Assembly: GCA_013397435.1 (NCBI GenBank)
Contig: VZRG01000205.1
Span: 124,001-188,000 of the forward strand
DNA length: 64,000 bases
Origin: Erythrocercus mccallii
Taxonomy: Eukaryota; Chordata; Aves; Passeriformes; Dicruridae
Direction of reading: 5' to 3'
Below the pieces are notes generated by a model that worked only from the letters and a program-made list of their open reading frames with translations, did not search any database and had not been told where the DNA came from. Positions 24,741 to 38,312 of the stretch are shown piece by piece (position 1 is the stretch's first letter; each line of letters starts with the position of its first letter). The position numbers and the translations under genes were made by a program.

Positions 24741-26680
24741 TGGATTCTAGTCTAGCTTGGAGTTCTAAACAATTTTTTTCTAACTGAATAAATAAAAGCA
24801 AATTCTTATGAGAAACCTAGCTTGAATTTTGGATCTCAGATTGATGGAACAGGGCTGTCAGCAAACACACCTATTATTTATTACTGGATACAAATGATAT
24901 GAAAGTAATTGGAAGAAACAGGGACACCACAGATATTTGTAAGTTACACAGCTTATCTGCATTAAGCTTTTATACCTGAAGCATTTCTTCACATCTGAAA
25001 GACACCACAGTATCAGAAAATAATTCTGCTGATATATAAATACAGCAAAGCATGGATGCACAGGTCACCAGCTGAACTTGCTTGCACATTATATTCTGCA
25101 TAGGCATCCACAAAAACACACATGTATACCATATGTATACTTATACTTTTTCAGATCACAGCCTGTTACCATTTGAATACAATTGTAAAATTGCACAAGA
25201 GCCATATTGTTATAATTGGCTCAAGGTAGGCAGAGATGTAGCTATGGATATATTAATCCCCTTCTACCAGATGGAGAATTTTCTTCAGATGCAGAAAAAC
25301 CTCACACACTAAAAATCAGCTCTATCCTGTGTGAAGAATCCTTCCTGAGCCAAACACACTAAATACAACAAAACCACCAAAACCTGAAAAGATTAATTTT
25401 TACAGTGAATTAAAACATTAAAGAAAACTAACTAGTTGGTATTCTCCCCTTCTAAATTTGCAATGCAAAAGGGGAAAAGATATTTCAGGATTTAAAAACC
25501 ACAACCTATATGTGGGCTGTATCATTTGCAAAGCCTACATATTAATATTGGAATCTACTTCTTATAAAATTAATGTCTATTTTAAAACCCTTTTTTATGT
25601 TTGGTATGTTTAATTTAAAGAATATAAGACCACAGACGAGATTAATTTTCCAGTATCTTCATCATAAAATTATATCACTGCTACATATTCACAGTATGGT
25701 TAAATAGAAGTCATAAATAAAAAGAAGAGTCTAATAATTTAGACAGTTCTAAAACAATACTAAAGGCAAGTAAAAATAAAATACTCCAAGATGTTTCAAT
25801 TAAAATATGCTACATCTTATTGAGAAAATATTTGGAATTAATAAAGTCAAATACACCAGAAAAAAAAAATCCTTTTGCTCTGATGAACTAAAACTGATTC
25901 AACTCTGCTAGGAGCTCTGGCCACAAGAGAGAAGCTGCACTGGATTACACAGCACTATTGAACCATCTTCTTTAAACAGGTATTTTAAAGAGTCATGATC
26001 CCCTTTTCCATAGCTGTTCTCTGTAAACATTTGGAAAATGAATTGCTCAGCAGTCGTAGAATATGAGAAGCAGAAAGCACCGAACTTGGGGGAAAAAAAG
26101 CTGTATTTCTTGAAAGGGGTGTGATGGCTTCCCATAATATGAAGGCAAAGCTTAAAAGATACTTAGATCCAAGGAGATCCATTGCATGAGGATGAAATTC
26201 ACCTTCTGCAAAGTATCAAGATTTTCCCAGTGATTAGCCATTAATTAAGTGGTGAAAAACCAGTGATTAAGTGGTATTTTACAGATTTATGTAGGGCATA
26301 AGAGAATAATAGATATTATTCTGGCCTTCTCCTATTAGCATTAATTTACCATATACAGCTAACAAAGATATCAATACTTGAATTACACCTCACTTTGAAT
26401 TAGTGAGAGTTAAAATAATTTCTGGTGCAGAATAACTTCTAGACCCACTTTATCACCTTGCCACCTCATTACAGGCATTTAGACTTCCCAAACTCTATTT
26501 CAAAATTCTTTTAATGAGCTAGGAACTCTGTAACTGTTTTTTTTCTGTTCTATGTGGAAAACAAGTGTGCAGATAAAATGGATTAAAATACTCCAGGAGT
26601 AGTGGCACTGAGCTAGGCTACCTTCTTTCTTTCTGTAAGTCACTTGTGTTTTGAAGTCACACCTAGAGAATATGCAATCC
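24741..26680. other. Non-coding AT-rich DNA, no gene seen
   Basis: The stretch is AT-rich with no frame over 77 codons and no recognisable product. An imperfect local duplication with a 33-base offset lies at 26,227-26,275 (CCAGTGATTA and TTAAGTGGT each occur twice). An A9 run sits at about 25,860. Confidence 0.55.
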
Positions 26681-26853
26681 ACATACTGGAACAGGACTCG
26701 TGGAGAGCAGGTTGATGCTCCAACTCTATCCATGTCTAAGAGGCATTTGGAAAAATGTCCTCAGCAACAAGCCTTAACTTTTGGTCAGCCCTGAATTGCT
26801 CAGGCAGTTGGACTAGATGATCCTTATAGCTCCTTCCAACTGAAATATTCTAT
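26681..26853 (+). mobile_element. CR1 LINE, 3' end fragment (plus strand)
   Basis: This is the only CR1 copy reading in the sense direction. It shows the final part of the element: TACTGGAACAGGACTCGTGG, GAGGCATTTGGA, GTCCTCAGCAACAAGCCTTAAC, GGTCAGCCCTGAATTGCTCAGG, then the hallmark TTGGACTAGATGATCCTTATAG, CTCCTTCCAACTGAAATATT and a terminal TCTATT. The usual short 3' tandem tail has decayed into a T-run. It is 5'-truncated and has no coding capacity. Confidence 0.92.
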
Positions 26854-29800
26854 TTTTTTTCCACTCTAAACTTAAACCCTTCATACTTCTTTAACAAACT
26901 CTAGCCAAAAGTGTCAATACTCTAGAGTCAAGGAATTGCATGAACACTTCTGGGAGAAGGCTTGGTAAGACACTTGAATTATAACCCATAGAAATAAGCT
27001 GTAAGTGGAGAAGAGTAGGATAGATTTTGGAGAGTAAGAATGTTTGCAAGTAACTCAGAAATCACAAAAAGTCCTGAATGTTCCGGTGATAAGGATGTTC
27101 TGCCTATAGTGGGGAAAGCGTAAAGGCATTATTCAAAGACTACAACTCTACATGAACCAGAGTTTGGGCTCTGCTCCTTTCCCCAAACTCTCTCTCTTTG
27201 GAAGAACATTGCCATGTTCAGAGGCACTACAAGAATGAAAATTCTCACTTTCTGAACTCTATAGCTGAAGTGAAGTTCAGCTGAAGAAAGCATTTTTCCA
27301 TATAGAAGTAAGTTGGACTGGTTATTAATTCAGGAAACTCCTGTTCTCAAAAAGTGACTAGAAATCTCAAGGCAAATAAATCTCCAGTCAAATTTTAGTT
27401 TTTCTGTACTTTCCACTAATTCTCAGCAGGAGAACTAGAGGAAAATGTGAACTTTATTTTAAACTGTTCCTTGTCTTATCTCATTTTCTTTCCTTCCAGC
27501 AGGATAGACAGGAAGAGACAGAGACTGCAAAATAATCATGGTAAAGACTATTTCTCCGAGATTTTTCATGCCTCATTTAAAAAACTCAATTCTCAATTTT
27601 ATAATCCAGTAACATTTGTTTTGAGAATTTGTTGCTTTTCCAAAACAGTGCCAGCAACTCAGATCCAAACTCTGTATTTATCAAAATAATTTTGAATTCA
27701 GCGATTTTTAAACCTTGTTAATAAACGTGGAATCTGTGACATGTCTGTTTCTTTTCACATGCCTAGCAGTCCAGTGCATTAATTAGAGGCCTGACAAGTT
27801 TATAGGAAGTGTCATCTAAACATAAAAAAGCTGAAATCAGGAAACAGTTAAAAAGACAATACACTCATAGCCTGAAATAGGAAGAGAGATTGTTGGATGA
27901 ATGACTTAGAGCATGACTCAGTAGCTATGAACCTATCTGGGAATATTTAAGTCAAGATCCATGATTTGTAGCTATAGAAAATATGAGAGTTGGCGGTAGA
28001 TTTCTAGATTTGCTTTGTAAATTGGTCAGGAAACAATTTCCTGTGTGTAATGTTATTTTTGCAGATGCTAATCATGTTCTTGGATTTGGATGTGAAGACA
28101 TGCAGGTCAATCCTCTCTCCTTCTCTGTGGGTAGGGCACTCTTAAAGCACATTTGATAATTTGAAACTAAAACTTAAAGCTATCTTCAAAAAAGAGGGGG
28201 GAAAAAAGAGAAGAAAAGCATGAATTATGATGAACAATTAACTGACTGCAGCAAAGTTTTCCCCATAGCAGGAGACTGGTAAATGTTGGGAAAACAAATC
28301 TTCATAATTATTGACACTTGTGCTGGAGTAAATCTAAGCCAAACCATTAAGTTGCTCAACCACAAAGAGATGGTTAAAATTATTCTGAAAATCTGGCTGT
28401 GTTTTTCTTTTGGAAATAAAAGGTGAGGTGGAAAATGAAGTTTATGTCTGCATATACTTTTTTGTCTGTTCCACAAAACAAATCAAACTAACTTTAATTT
28501 TTACTTGTTGCATTTAGGAGGAGAAAGGGGAAGATAAAAAAAGGCCACAGGAGTATTTCTGTGGGGATAAAATGCTAAACTGAATATACTATATTTCAAT
28601 TAAAACATCTGAGGCATTTCTTAATTTTCCTTATAATGACAATATTGAGAAATTGTTCAAGAGTGGCAGAAACTGGGATTTCCAAAAGATCTTGTGTACA
28701 TAATCAGAGTGCCAACTTAGAAAAGGCAGGTCAGCATTGAAGCTGCAGGATCTTAGTGGTGACTTTCTTTGAAGGCTGCAAAATAAGACAAATAACCTCC
28801 AAACCAAAGGAGAAAAGCTTTCTAGTCACCAAAAGTGAAATTAGTCATCTCTGAGGAAGAAAAAACCAAAGAAACATGTCCCAATATCACCTTTTGTAAT
28901 TGGGATAAAAACAGTTAATTTAATGTTCTGAGCTAACAGTCTTCTATCATGCCATGTACTGCCTTTATGGCCACGTCTTGTTCCAATTTTGGTTTCATCC
29001 ATCCCCATTTCCCAATGACCAAAACTTTCATACAGGCTTGCCATACACCAGATTCCATCTGTCTGTGACCTTGAATAAACAAGGAGCCTTTGATGCTCCT
29101 ATGCGCTCCAAACCACTTTGTCATTTCCAGTGATATATGAGCCACGCTGTAGTGAAATGCAGTCATCACTGGTTTGTGGAAGTGCCTTCCTGTTTCTTCT
29201 CTTGATGTAAGTTTACCATAGAACAAATTTACTGTAATCTTTGTGTTAACTTGTGCTTCCCTAGGGAGTGAGAAAGAGGTCAGCAAAACAGCAGTGGGAG
29301 GCTGGAAATAGAAATCCTGCACATACAGCATCATGACAGCCAAAAAACAAGGGTCTGTCTCTAGAAGAAGTAGAAAAACCAAATCACACAAACCCCATCC
29401 AACAAACCAACTGATGATCAGAACAACAACTTATTGAAAACAAGTATTACAAGGAATTTGTTAACTGATGGACAGATTTACACACCCAACACAGCAGCTT
29501 TGTTGTGGCATTATGTGTTCATCCTATTACATTTCAAGGCTGCTGTATGAGGCTGTTGGGTTTTGGCACTTTCAAAATGAAACAGGGATTATGTGGTACC
29601 ATATGTCAGGCAGCTGAAGCAAAGGATTCCTGCTCTAACATGTTTGCCTTTCCAGTCTGGAGGGCGTGCTAAAACCAATGGAGCAGGAGAGGTGGGTGGG
29701 CCAGCACAGGGAGGGACAGGGAGTTTTTACCTTTGCCCCAACATCTCAGCAGTCCTGCTGCACTTCTGAAGACTCATGTCTGGATGTTTCTGCACCAGCC

Positions 29801-32239
29801 AAATGCAGAAAGAGTTCGTCTTCTCCTCCAAGACAAAAACAAAAACACTAAGTAAAACCCTTCAGCAATTATTTTTTAATGCAAATGCATGTTTATTTCA
29901 TGCCCTCAAGCCTTTTAGTCCTGGTTGTTTGTGACAAACATTCCACAATAGACTCTTTAAAGTCTGGCATATGTGCCAGTCCTAAAAAAAAATACAGTAG
30001 AGGACATAAGACAATTAAAATGAAAGACGACAACAACATGCTGCTAATGGTTTTAAATTATTACATTGTAGAATAGTTACTGGTACATCATGGAAGAGCT
30101 ATCCCCACAGCTCTGCACAAGCCTGAGCTCCATCAATAAACTAATCTCTATCATGTAATACATTGGTTTTCTGTTACAACGATGTTTGCACCATACAGTC
30201 CAGCATCCTGTAACTATGGATAAAGGAATGACACTACTACTCTCCAATTAGCTCAGGTCTCGGCTTCAGGATATGACAGGTTTTCATGGTCCACCTCCCC
30301 AGTCAATATCTGCTGAGGAGACACCACTGATTGACTTCCAAGATGGAGTTGTACTCAATAAATTCAAGATGACCTGCAAGTCCCTGGGTGCCCAGACTGC
30401 AGGAATTTGAAATAATTTACAGAATAATCCATTTTTAGGCTGACCTAAATAGCATCCAAGATGCACCATGAATTAGCTCCCAGAGGACCTGCAGCAGACA
30501 CTGGTGTCGAAGCTGGCTTCCAGTGCTAGCTCACCTTTCACCAAAACATTTTTTGTGTAATCCCAGTTCAACCATGAATCCCAAAAGATAGGATTTTGAA
30601 AACAGGATTAAGACACCTGAATGATGGCAGTAATTTTTTTTAAGTTACCTATATCCAAATAAATTCACAAAAATAGCCAAAAGCATTTTTTCTAATTTGG
30701 CAAGGAGTAACAAGTAAGCTGTGTTTTTTCATCATGAAATACAGAGGTGCTTCAATGTCTGGTCTTTTTTCTTTTGAGTTTGTTTGGGGAGGTTTAGATG
30801 AAAAAAGAAACACAGGAATACTTCATAATAACCTATTATCAAGTAAATAAGGGCTCTTTTGGGATGTAAGGGGCTGGCATTTGAGTTCCATGCTTCTCCC
30901 ATTCCAGACAAATGCCCTCAGCACTCATGTTCTTACCTGTTACTGAGTAGTTTGCTGCCTTCATACAAACAGCAAAAATAATACTTTCAAATAAAGATTT
31001 TTAAGTCAGATTTCAGCAATGTGAAGCTCTAGCTGGATTCAATAGATACCACTTCTGAAAAGCTTAATTTTTGAAAGATATGTGGAGAATTACATCCTCT
31101 ACTTTAAGAACTGACTACCAGGAACTCCTTTTTTTAGTTCTTCCCTTATGCAATATCTGTGCTTTATAAATATTTCAGACAGAGTTTTCAATGCCATTTT
31201 AAAAATAAAGATATCGCATTCAAGAAAGACCAAGCAGAAAATCTCAGTGTTGTCCCTTTATGTTACTGTCACAGCAAGTAGCAGTAGCATATTTTTCTCG
31301 ATCCAACTTATATTTACGTAATGATAACTGAGCATGTGAACTGCAGACACTCCAAGCAGCTAAGAAAAGTTACTATAGAGTAAGAATTTTAGAACTTAAT
31401 GGAAAGATTTTCACATAGAGAAAAAAATTTTAATATCGCTTCCCCTCCACCACGACTTAATTATATTTTAACAAAAAATGAAAACAGACACACTTGGCTT
31501 AGGGTTAACACCAAAACAGGACAAAATTTTTAATCCCATGGAAGAGACAAAACTCTACAAAGCTTAACTGTTCTATATTATTGAAGTATTAGAGAGAGAG
31601 ACTTGCAATTCTGAAGCAGTCCTGAAACACATTTGTAAGGAATATTAGGTCTGTTTTAATAGAGAAGAAACATTACTTCCAATGTGGTGTTGGTAGCTGG
31701 GATCATGGCAGGAATGTTTGCTTAAGAGCACCAAGAAAATCTCCAGAGAAACCATGGGTGTCTACACACAGCACATGCCATGGCCACTGGCCCGTCCTTT
31801 CTAGAGCTGAAGAAGAGTAACAAGTTCTAGACCAAGAAATTCAAACCCATTCCCTTGCTGACAACTGATAAATTTTTACTTGCCAGAGCTCACCACAGGC
31901 AGGCTGAAGCCCTCACATCAACAGCCTGACACCAAGGGCCACCAGCTCTGCAGTGGGATTAAACACAAAGACAAAGGGTAGACCCTTCATGGAAAGTTAA
32001 GGATGAAATTTAAATGCCTCTTTCTCAAAGCTCGAGAGCTGGCTGAAAAAATTGTGAAAATAAGTCTCAGTACATTGTCTAAACCATCTGAAGCAGCCAG
32101 CTGGAGAAGGGCAAGAGATTCTCTGATCCAAAGACCACGCACAAGTCACGAAAAATTATCAAGAAAGATTCCATTAGCTTGGAATGGAAATTTCCAAATT
32201 CAGCAAGACACCTAAGTAAGCACTTTGTGGAGTTAATTC
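26854..32239. other. Non-coding DNA, no gene seen
   Basis: A 152-codon minus-strand frame at 28,933-29,391 is the second longest in the window. It shows no signal peptide, domain, repeat or similarity that I can recognise, and a frame of this length is plausible by chance in 64 kb. A 41-nt exon-like segment at 27,500-27,540 is reported in the findings. No interspersed repeats were recognised. Confidence 0.55.
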
Positions 32240-32720
32240 ATGGCCCGAAAACACCAAATATCTATGAAAATTAATTTGGATGAAATTTATTAAAAAAGCA
32301 AACTTATTAATTTTTAAGGAGGATATATTTAAAGTATTGCAGTGGAAATGTTTATGTGACAAGCAAAGACCAAACTGCTGTAATGTATATTTCAGACAAA
32401 CCAGAAATCCAGTGCTTAGAAGAATAAACATTCATAAACTATGCAATCGAATTTTATACAGCAACAAAAATGTACAATAAATTTCACAATCTTATTGATC
32501 GTAATACCATTGGCATTGCCCCAGCAATTGATTTAGTCATTTGATCATCAGGAGAAAAGGAAAGAGAATATTATATTTTAGTGGACTTCATAAATTCTAA
32601 GCATCAGCTTTCAAGTCCAACCAATAATACAATAAACTATGGAGATTATAAATGGAACAACTAAAGTTTTGTAATTACAACATGGTTTATAATGTAATAA
32701 TTTAGCAAATGGCAGGCATG
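32240..32720. promoter_or_regulatory. Candidate conserved non-coding element (possible enhancer)
   Basis: The block is AT-rich but complex, without repeats. It is dense in homeodomain-type cores (GAGTTAATTCATGG, GAAAATTAATTTGG, CAATTGATTTAGTCATTTGATC, TTTTGTAATTACAAC near 32,671) and in AATAAA/ATTTAT-like MEF2 or HOX-type strings, with three CpGs retained (GCCCGAAA, ATCGAATT, GATCGTAA). This profile is typical of vertebrate developmental enhancers, but the call is compositional. Confidence 0.35.
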
Positions 32721-35700
32721 TGTGATTTATGCAAGATGCAGAATAGTAGGTTGTTTCTCATAAGAGCTGTAGCAATACGTTTTCTAATAAATATTCAGAA
32801 CAATCAAGTTTTGCATCTCAACCTCTCCAAATGGTGTCTGCTTGCCTGGCATTGTCTAAATTCAAGGGGTTGTTTTAAAAGTGAGACAGATCTATTTCCC
32901 ATCTTTCTTCTACAGACTTTTGAATCCAGTGTTTGTGGTTCTTTATCTATAGAGAATTAAATGGTTTTGGTTTTTACCACGAGAGTAGGGCCTAGGAGTA
33001 CTATCAAGTACTTAAAATAGGCACAAAATCTAGTATTTCCCAGTCAGTCTAAAAGGCTTAGAAACTGCAGTAGCATCATTCACTGGGTTGCTTTGCCAGC
33101 CTTTCTACTGACATGTGTGGGCAGGAGGTAACAGGAGAATAACATTTCCCTGCTAAGCCCGTGTATCATCTGCCCTTCACAGGAGCTTTCTGGTCTAAGT
33201 TTTTGTTTCTCTGCATCTCTGAAATACGTTTTAAGGTTTGTGTTTTTTGGTTTTTTGGTTTTTTTTCTTTCAGCAATAACAGCAGATAAAAAACCCAAAC
33301 CAACAACCTCAGAGCAAATCAGGTACTGGATGTTTTGATTCAGTTTTAAACCTACCCCTTCATCTTCTGCTGCAAGCAGACCTGATGAGCCCAAGAATGT
33401 CTGTCTCAGCCACCGGTACCGAGTGGCCATAGCACTTTACAGGTAGTAAGAATTCTGTAGACACAGATCCTTCTTAAAGTGGCTACCAGTTTGTTAAACA
33501 TCAGACTTTTAAAATAATACACTGAGAACAAGAAGTCTGCATGGCACTCGGTGAGTTGTAAAGTCAGCTGGCTGGCAAACACCGTGGCTTTTAGAGGCTT
33601 CTTCAGTCTGTTCAGGCAACACAGCACAGGTTTGTGAGCCAAGAAAACACATTCAGCTTGCTGTGAGCTGGGGATATTATGTCTGCCCACTGATGTCAGG
33701 TTCAGCTCAGAAAATGTCTCTGTACTCAGAGAAAAGAAACCTTTATTCTCCTGACAACAACACATCCATTTTCATAAGTTCATTTTAAACTTAAGAAAAA
33801 ACAAATAAACCCAACAGCAACAAACCAAGGCATCAGCCCTGCAAAGTCAGTTTCACTGTGTTGAAACCCCCTGAGCTGTCTCCCCAGGCACCCGGACAGT
33901 CGTTAGAAACTCAAACTCGCCTGCTGCAGCCCAAAATATAAATCCATCTAAAAGTCAAACCCAGATAGTGTTGCAGTGCTCCTAGGAAGCCTGTTTTGCA
34001 CAGCAGAAATCCAGCTACTTAAACAGTGTAGAGCAAGGGAATGAGTCAGGACACTGCCCTTATCCACGGGAAGGTTTCCATTTACAGGAACAAATACTGG
34101 TGCAACAACAATAATCCTGCGTGACCTGCCTCTCCTGATCAGTATGTCTGTTGTGCTCTAAGAAAACTTTTCTGCTAATTACTCTGTGGTACATTTTTAT
34201 ATTTTGGCCAAATGATCAAACTTCAGACAGATTTTCAGAGACAGTAAATTAAGGAGATGTCTAATCCCCTGACACTCCCTCAGTGCATCACTCTGCAGCA
34301 GCACAGAAGCTGATAATTCATAAATGGGAGATACAATGCTGTCCTGTGCCTGTACACAGGGAAAGGGCTGGCCAGACTGCAGTGAGCTGGGACAGCATTC
34401 AAGAAGCTTTCTAGTCCCAAGGCTTCACAGGCCTCATAAAATTTATTAGCTCCAAATTTATAGCAGCTCTTGAACAGCGAGTCATGTACAGTCTAATTCT
34501 CAGTGGAAAATTCACAGTAAAACTTCCCACAGGAGAGAAGTAGCCAGTGATGTGGGATTCCCTAGCAGCATGGGAAATTCTGGTAGAGACACCCAAAATC
34601 TGGCTTGCTGTATATTCACAGTTCAGGACAGCATCACATGAAATACCTGTCTATGAGAGCAAGGTGTCATCCCTTTGAAGGAAAGGCATCTGCTGCTGAA
34701 CAGTTCATCACAATAAAAGAGACTGATGTCACCATGGGCCTACATGAAATACTATCAAATATGTGACTTATTTCCACTAGCTGTTACTTCTAAAGTGGTA
34801 TTCCCCTCCTTTTCTAATCTTATTTTCTAAGCATCTCTTGGAAAAAAAAAAAAGCTCCTCTTGAGTTTCATCAGAAATGACTTGGATGATCTTCTGTTAA
34901 AAGAATGACTTTTATCCTCATTCAAATACATATTGTATTGGCTTAGAAACATCAAAGAGGCAATGTCTTTACATATTCTATTTCTAAGAAAAGAAAAGGA
35001 GTTCTCTCTTTATTAACATTGGTAATGTTGAATCTTATAATGAAAAATGCACAAAAGCAATATTTTTGATGAATAGGTAATAGAATAGCAGTGAATAAGA
35101 GAGCATTAATATATTTTTACCCAAAACCTCAGTCAGATAATGCATCAGGAAGGTTTTGAACTGAGACGAGGCCACAAGCAAAAATGAGGTCGGTGGTCTC
35201 CTGCTCCCCCTCCTACAGCCCAATATTTTTATTGACCTTGAAAATGCAGCACACAGTTTAGGCACAGCTTCCAACATGTGACTGTCAGAGCCCACAACAA
35301 GCACAGCAGGAGCACTTCCTCTCAGGCCAGAAGCACTTTGCAGGACACAGATAATGCTGTCTGACCACACCAACAGGCAAACATTACCTAGGGAAATTAT
35401 GTGAATTATGAGTGGAAAAATAATGTAGTAGCATCTTACAAGTAAGGTGTTTGTACCCATGGATATTTTCAGAGTTTTTATTGCACCAGCAAGTGACCTG
35501 CAGAAAAGTCTGCATTTTCTGGTAGGGGGTGGTTATGTATCCTTTCTGTCTCTGCTGTGTGTAGCACAATAGACCCTTTGTGATGTTCCCAGGAAAACCT
35601 ATTAATGGACTGGGATTTTGAACATTCCTTTTACTCTTTGTCATCTTTTGCCATTGTCTTTGAACCACTATGATAATGAAATTACAAAGGGCCATATAAG

Positions 35701-36624
35701 CAGTTAGACTGGAAAACAAAAAAGGAGAAAAAGAGAGGAAATTTTAAAATAAACCAGGCATGACACTCCCCTGCATTTTTCATTACTTAATTATAGTCAA
35801 TAGAAATCACAAAAATATAATATTAATTTCAGGAAAAAAACCCATATCTCTGAATTCTAAAATTTCTCTTGAGCTCTGCAAAAGAGATATCATAGGATAA
35901 TACACTGTACTAAAATAACATCCACGTATTTTGGTAATTTTGTCACATTGAGAAAACACCTTTATACGTATGTATAAAAAGATGGCACTTTGTTCTTCAA
36001 AACATTTTAATTAGGCTTTGGAATTTCAAAAATCCTAACAAATCAGTGTCGGAAAAATCTAGATTCCTACAGTGAACCCTTTCACACCATTTTCTTTGCT
36101 CCTCTGGTTTTACATAAAATGGAAATTTGAATTAGGGAGCCTTGTATGCTGTAGTAGAACATATTCCTTCTTAATTCTTTCTGTTTTCCTTTGCTTATTT
36201 TACAATGAAAGAATTGTTTCATAGCAAAATTACCTTCGTGTTGGGATCAGAGTTTGTATGAAAGAAAAGTAGTGGTAGGTGCAGTGGTAGATGAAGGCTA
36301 AGGATGTATGAAAAAATCCAGAGGAGGAAAAGCAGGGAGGCATTAGTGTATCTGTGAGGGACACTGATGAGAGACAGCACCCTCATCCTCATGAATCTCC
36401 TCTCTACCACACAAATGTATTTTCCACAGAGGATTTAACCCACCTCTCTATTCAAGACCCACTTATCTACTCATTTACCATTTTCTTCCCTCATCACTTC
36501 TGTGCCTGAAATCACATCCTACCACCACAGAACCAGAGCTATGGCCACTGATGTGACTCAGCTGAATGCACTGAGCATTCACTCCAACCATATTCCAAAT
36601 GCTTTGCAAAAGCCATAAATTTTG

Positions 36625-36638
36625 CCTCTCTCTCTCTC
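36625..36638. repeat. TC dinucleotide microsatellite
   Basis: About six CT units lie in a row within a pyrimidine-rich stretch that continues weakly to about 36,680. Confidence 0.8.
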
Positions 36639-36907
36639 CATGTTTTCCTGTTCTCCTATATCTCTCTACTTCTCTGTCTTTACGATGTACAACACTCACA
36701 GCAAGGACTTTTTCTTGTCCATGCTTGGAGCTTGGCTCATACAAAGGCCTGCCACAGATAAATAAGACAACAATTTAATCTGCACTCAGTCTTTGTGATC
36801 TGTGGAATAGCAATGTCTTGTTTGAAGTGTGATATTACATTTGGAAACAGCAAACAAGAAGTTAATTATTTTTTGTATTTGTATCTGTCACTCTTTTTCC
36901 TAAGGAT

Positions 36908-37049
36908 TGAGCCACTATCTCAGCCTGCTGACTCTGAGCTTCAGAGAAACAAGAGACCAACAGGGCTGAACTGCATGAGGGGTAAACAAAGTTCAGACAA
37001 AGAAAAAAGAGTAAATCTAGATGTCTATAACATCTGAGATAGTGGCTCA
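36908..37049. repeat. Perfect 16-bp inverted repeat with a 110-nt spacer
   Basis: TGAGCCACTATCTCAG at 36,908-36,923 is matched exactly by its reverse complement CTGAGATAGTGGCTCA at 37,034-37,049. The bases just outside and just inside do not extend the match. The spacer resembles no transposon I know, and no clear target-site duplication flanks the arms. It could be the remnant of a small DNA transposon, a local inverted duplication or a stem-loop. The repeat itself is certain; its meaning is not. Confidence 0.85.
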
Positions 37050-38312
37050 GGACACAGATATACTGCCAAGTTACATAGAGAAGGACTGGCATTTTGGCAA
37101 TTATGGAGCTCAAAAGATGCCCACGGTCAATCAAATTGGAATTAACAAATGGAATACAACTGCACAGGGAGATGTGAGATGAGAGAAGAGGGAAAGAGTG
37201 CTGGGATTAAGAGCTATCTCAGAGCTGCAGTAGACTCACAGGGTTTGTAACAGCTACCATAATTTCTGCACGAGAATAAACACTTCAGAGATACAAAGGG
37301 GAAACCAGAGAAAAGAAAAACAAAAAAAAAAAAAGGAAGGTGGCAGTCTTTCCCTCTGCTTTTAAAATATAAACCATTAGTAGAAAAAGTTTCTAAAGTT
37401 TCTTTCAAAACCAAGAGATGTAATAGCTCCCTGTGCTGTCACTATCAACCAAAGATTTTTCCTTAAAAGAGACTGGGATAAAATTTTCTTAACAATTATT
37501 CAAAACTTTACTTTTAAGATATAATAAAAGTTATGAAAACAGAATTTGCACATGAAATTTTACAGAGCTGTGAAAAATTAAACCACATGGGAAATAGTCA
37601 AATGAAATGTTTTATATATTTGTGAGTACATTCATGCATATGCTCCAAAACACAGCACACTCAGTACCAGCCAAGAAGTTTGCGTGCTACAACGAAGGAT
37701 TTATGAAAGTAAAGTCAGACCTCTCTTGAGGCTGGAAAAGAATGATTGTTGCAATGTGCACCCTTTCTGTTTCATCAGCTTTTGGATTCCATGCTGACAT
37801 TAATATATACACCCCAAGATGCACATCGACACCATAACATGTGGTCTAAGAATAATCACCACATCAGAGATTGACATGAAGGACAACATTTGTTTGACAG
37901 AAGAACATGGAGCAAACAAAGCATTGACATACACAGGCTTGAAGCCACACAAGGAAACAGACTTGAGTCTGCAATCACTACCCCTGCATCTCATTGTTGT
38001 CACTCCCAAAAAATGAGCAAGACACTCCCTTGTTCATATTGCTACTGCTCCCTGGATATAGGCATTTCAGCAATGCCTATGTGAATTGAGCCAACCAAAT
38101 CACAAATCAACCTGTCACTTTGCTAAATCCCTACCCATTTGTCTAGTGTTTAAGAATCAAACTCTTGGAAACATAATTACATCCCATATCCTCTCTTCCT
38201 GCTTTGTTCTTGCTGCTAACAGGGGCATTGCAGTTTTAAAAGCACGTGCCTTCACAACCTTGCTCTCTAAGGATGTACAAGCAAATCTTCCCTCACCGTG
38301 CACAAGGTGGAG

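Larger units (their letters stand above)
32721..38312. other. Non-coding DNA, no gene seen
   Basis: Several minus-strand frames of 111-141 codons lie between 33,080 and 35,719, with no recognisable domains. They overlap each other out of phase at their ends and have no shared splice signals, so I do not read them as exons. The stretch also holds the inverted repeat at 36.9 kb, poly-A runs at 34,842-34,853 and 37,322-37,334, a T/G-rich patch near 33,240 and a short TC repeat. Confidence 0.5.

Noticed and set aside
28933..29391. 152-codon minus-strand frame as a possible gene
   Set aside because: There is no domain, signal, splice context or similarity that I can name, and about one frame of this length is expected by chance in 64 kb.
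33080..33765. Two chained minus-strand frames (116 and 119 codons) as a frameshifted pseudogene
   Set aside because: No similarity to any protein can be seen, and the junction is not at a repeat or homopolymer that would explain a frameshift.
35035..35719. Two overlapping minus-strand frames (141 and 111 codons) as possible exons
   Set aside because: They are out of phase with each other, lack acceptor and donor signals at sensible places, and have no known domains.
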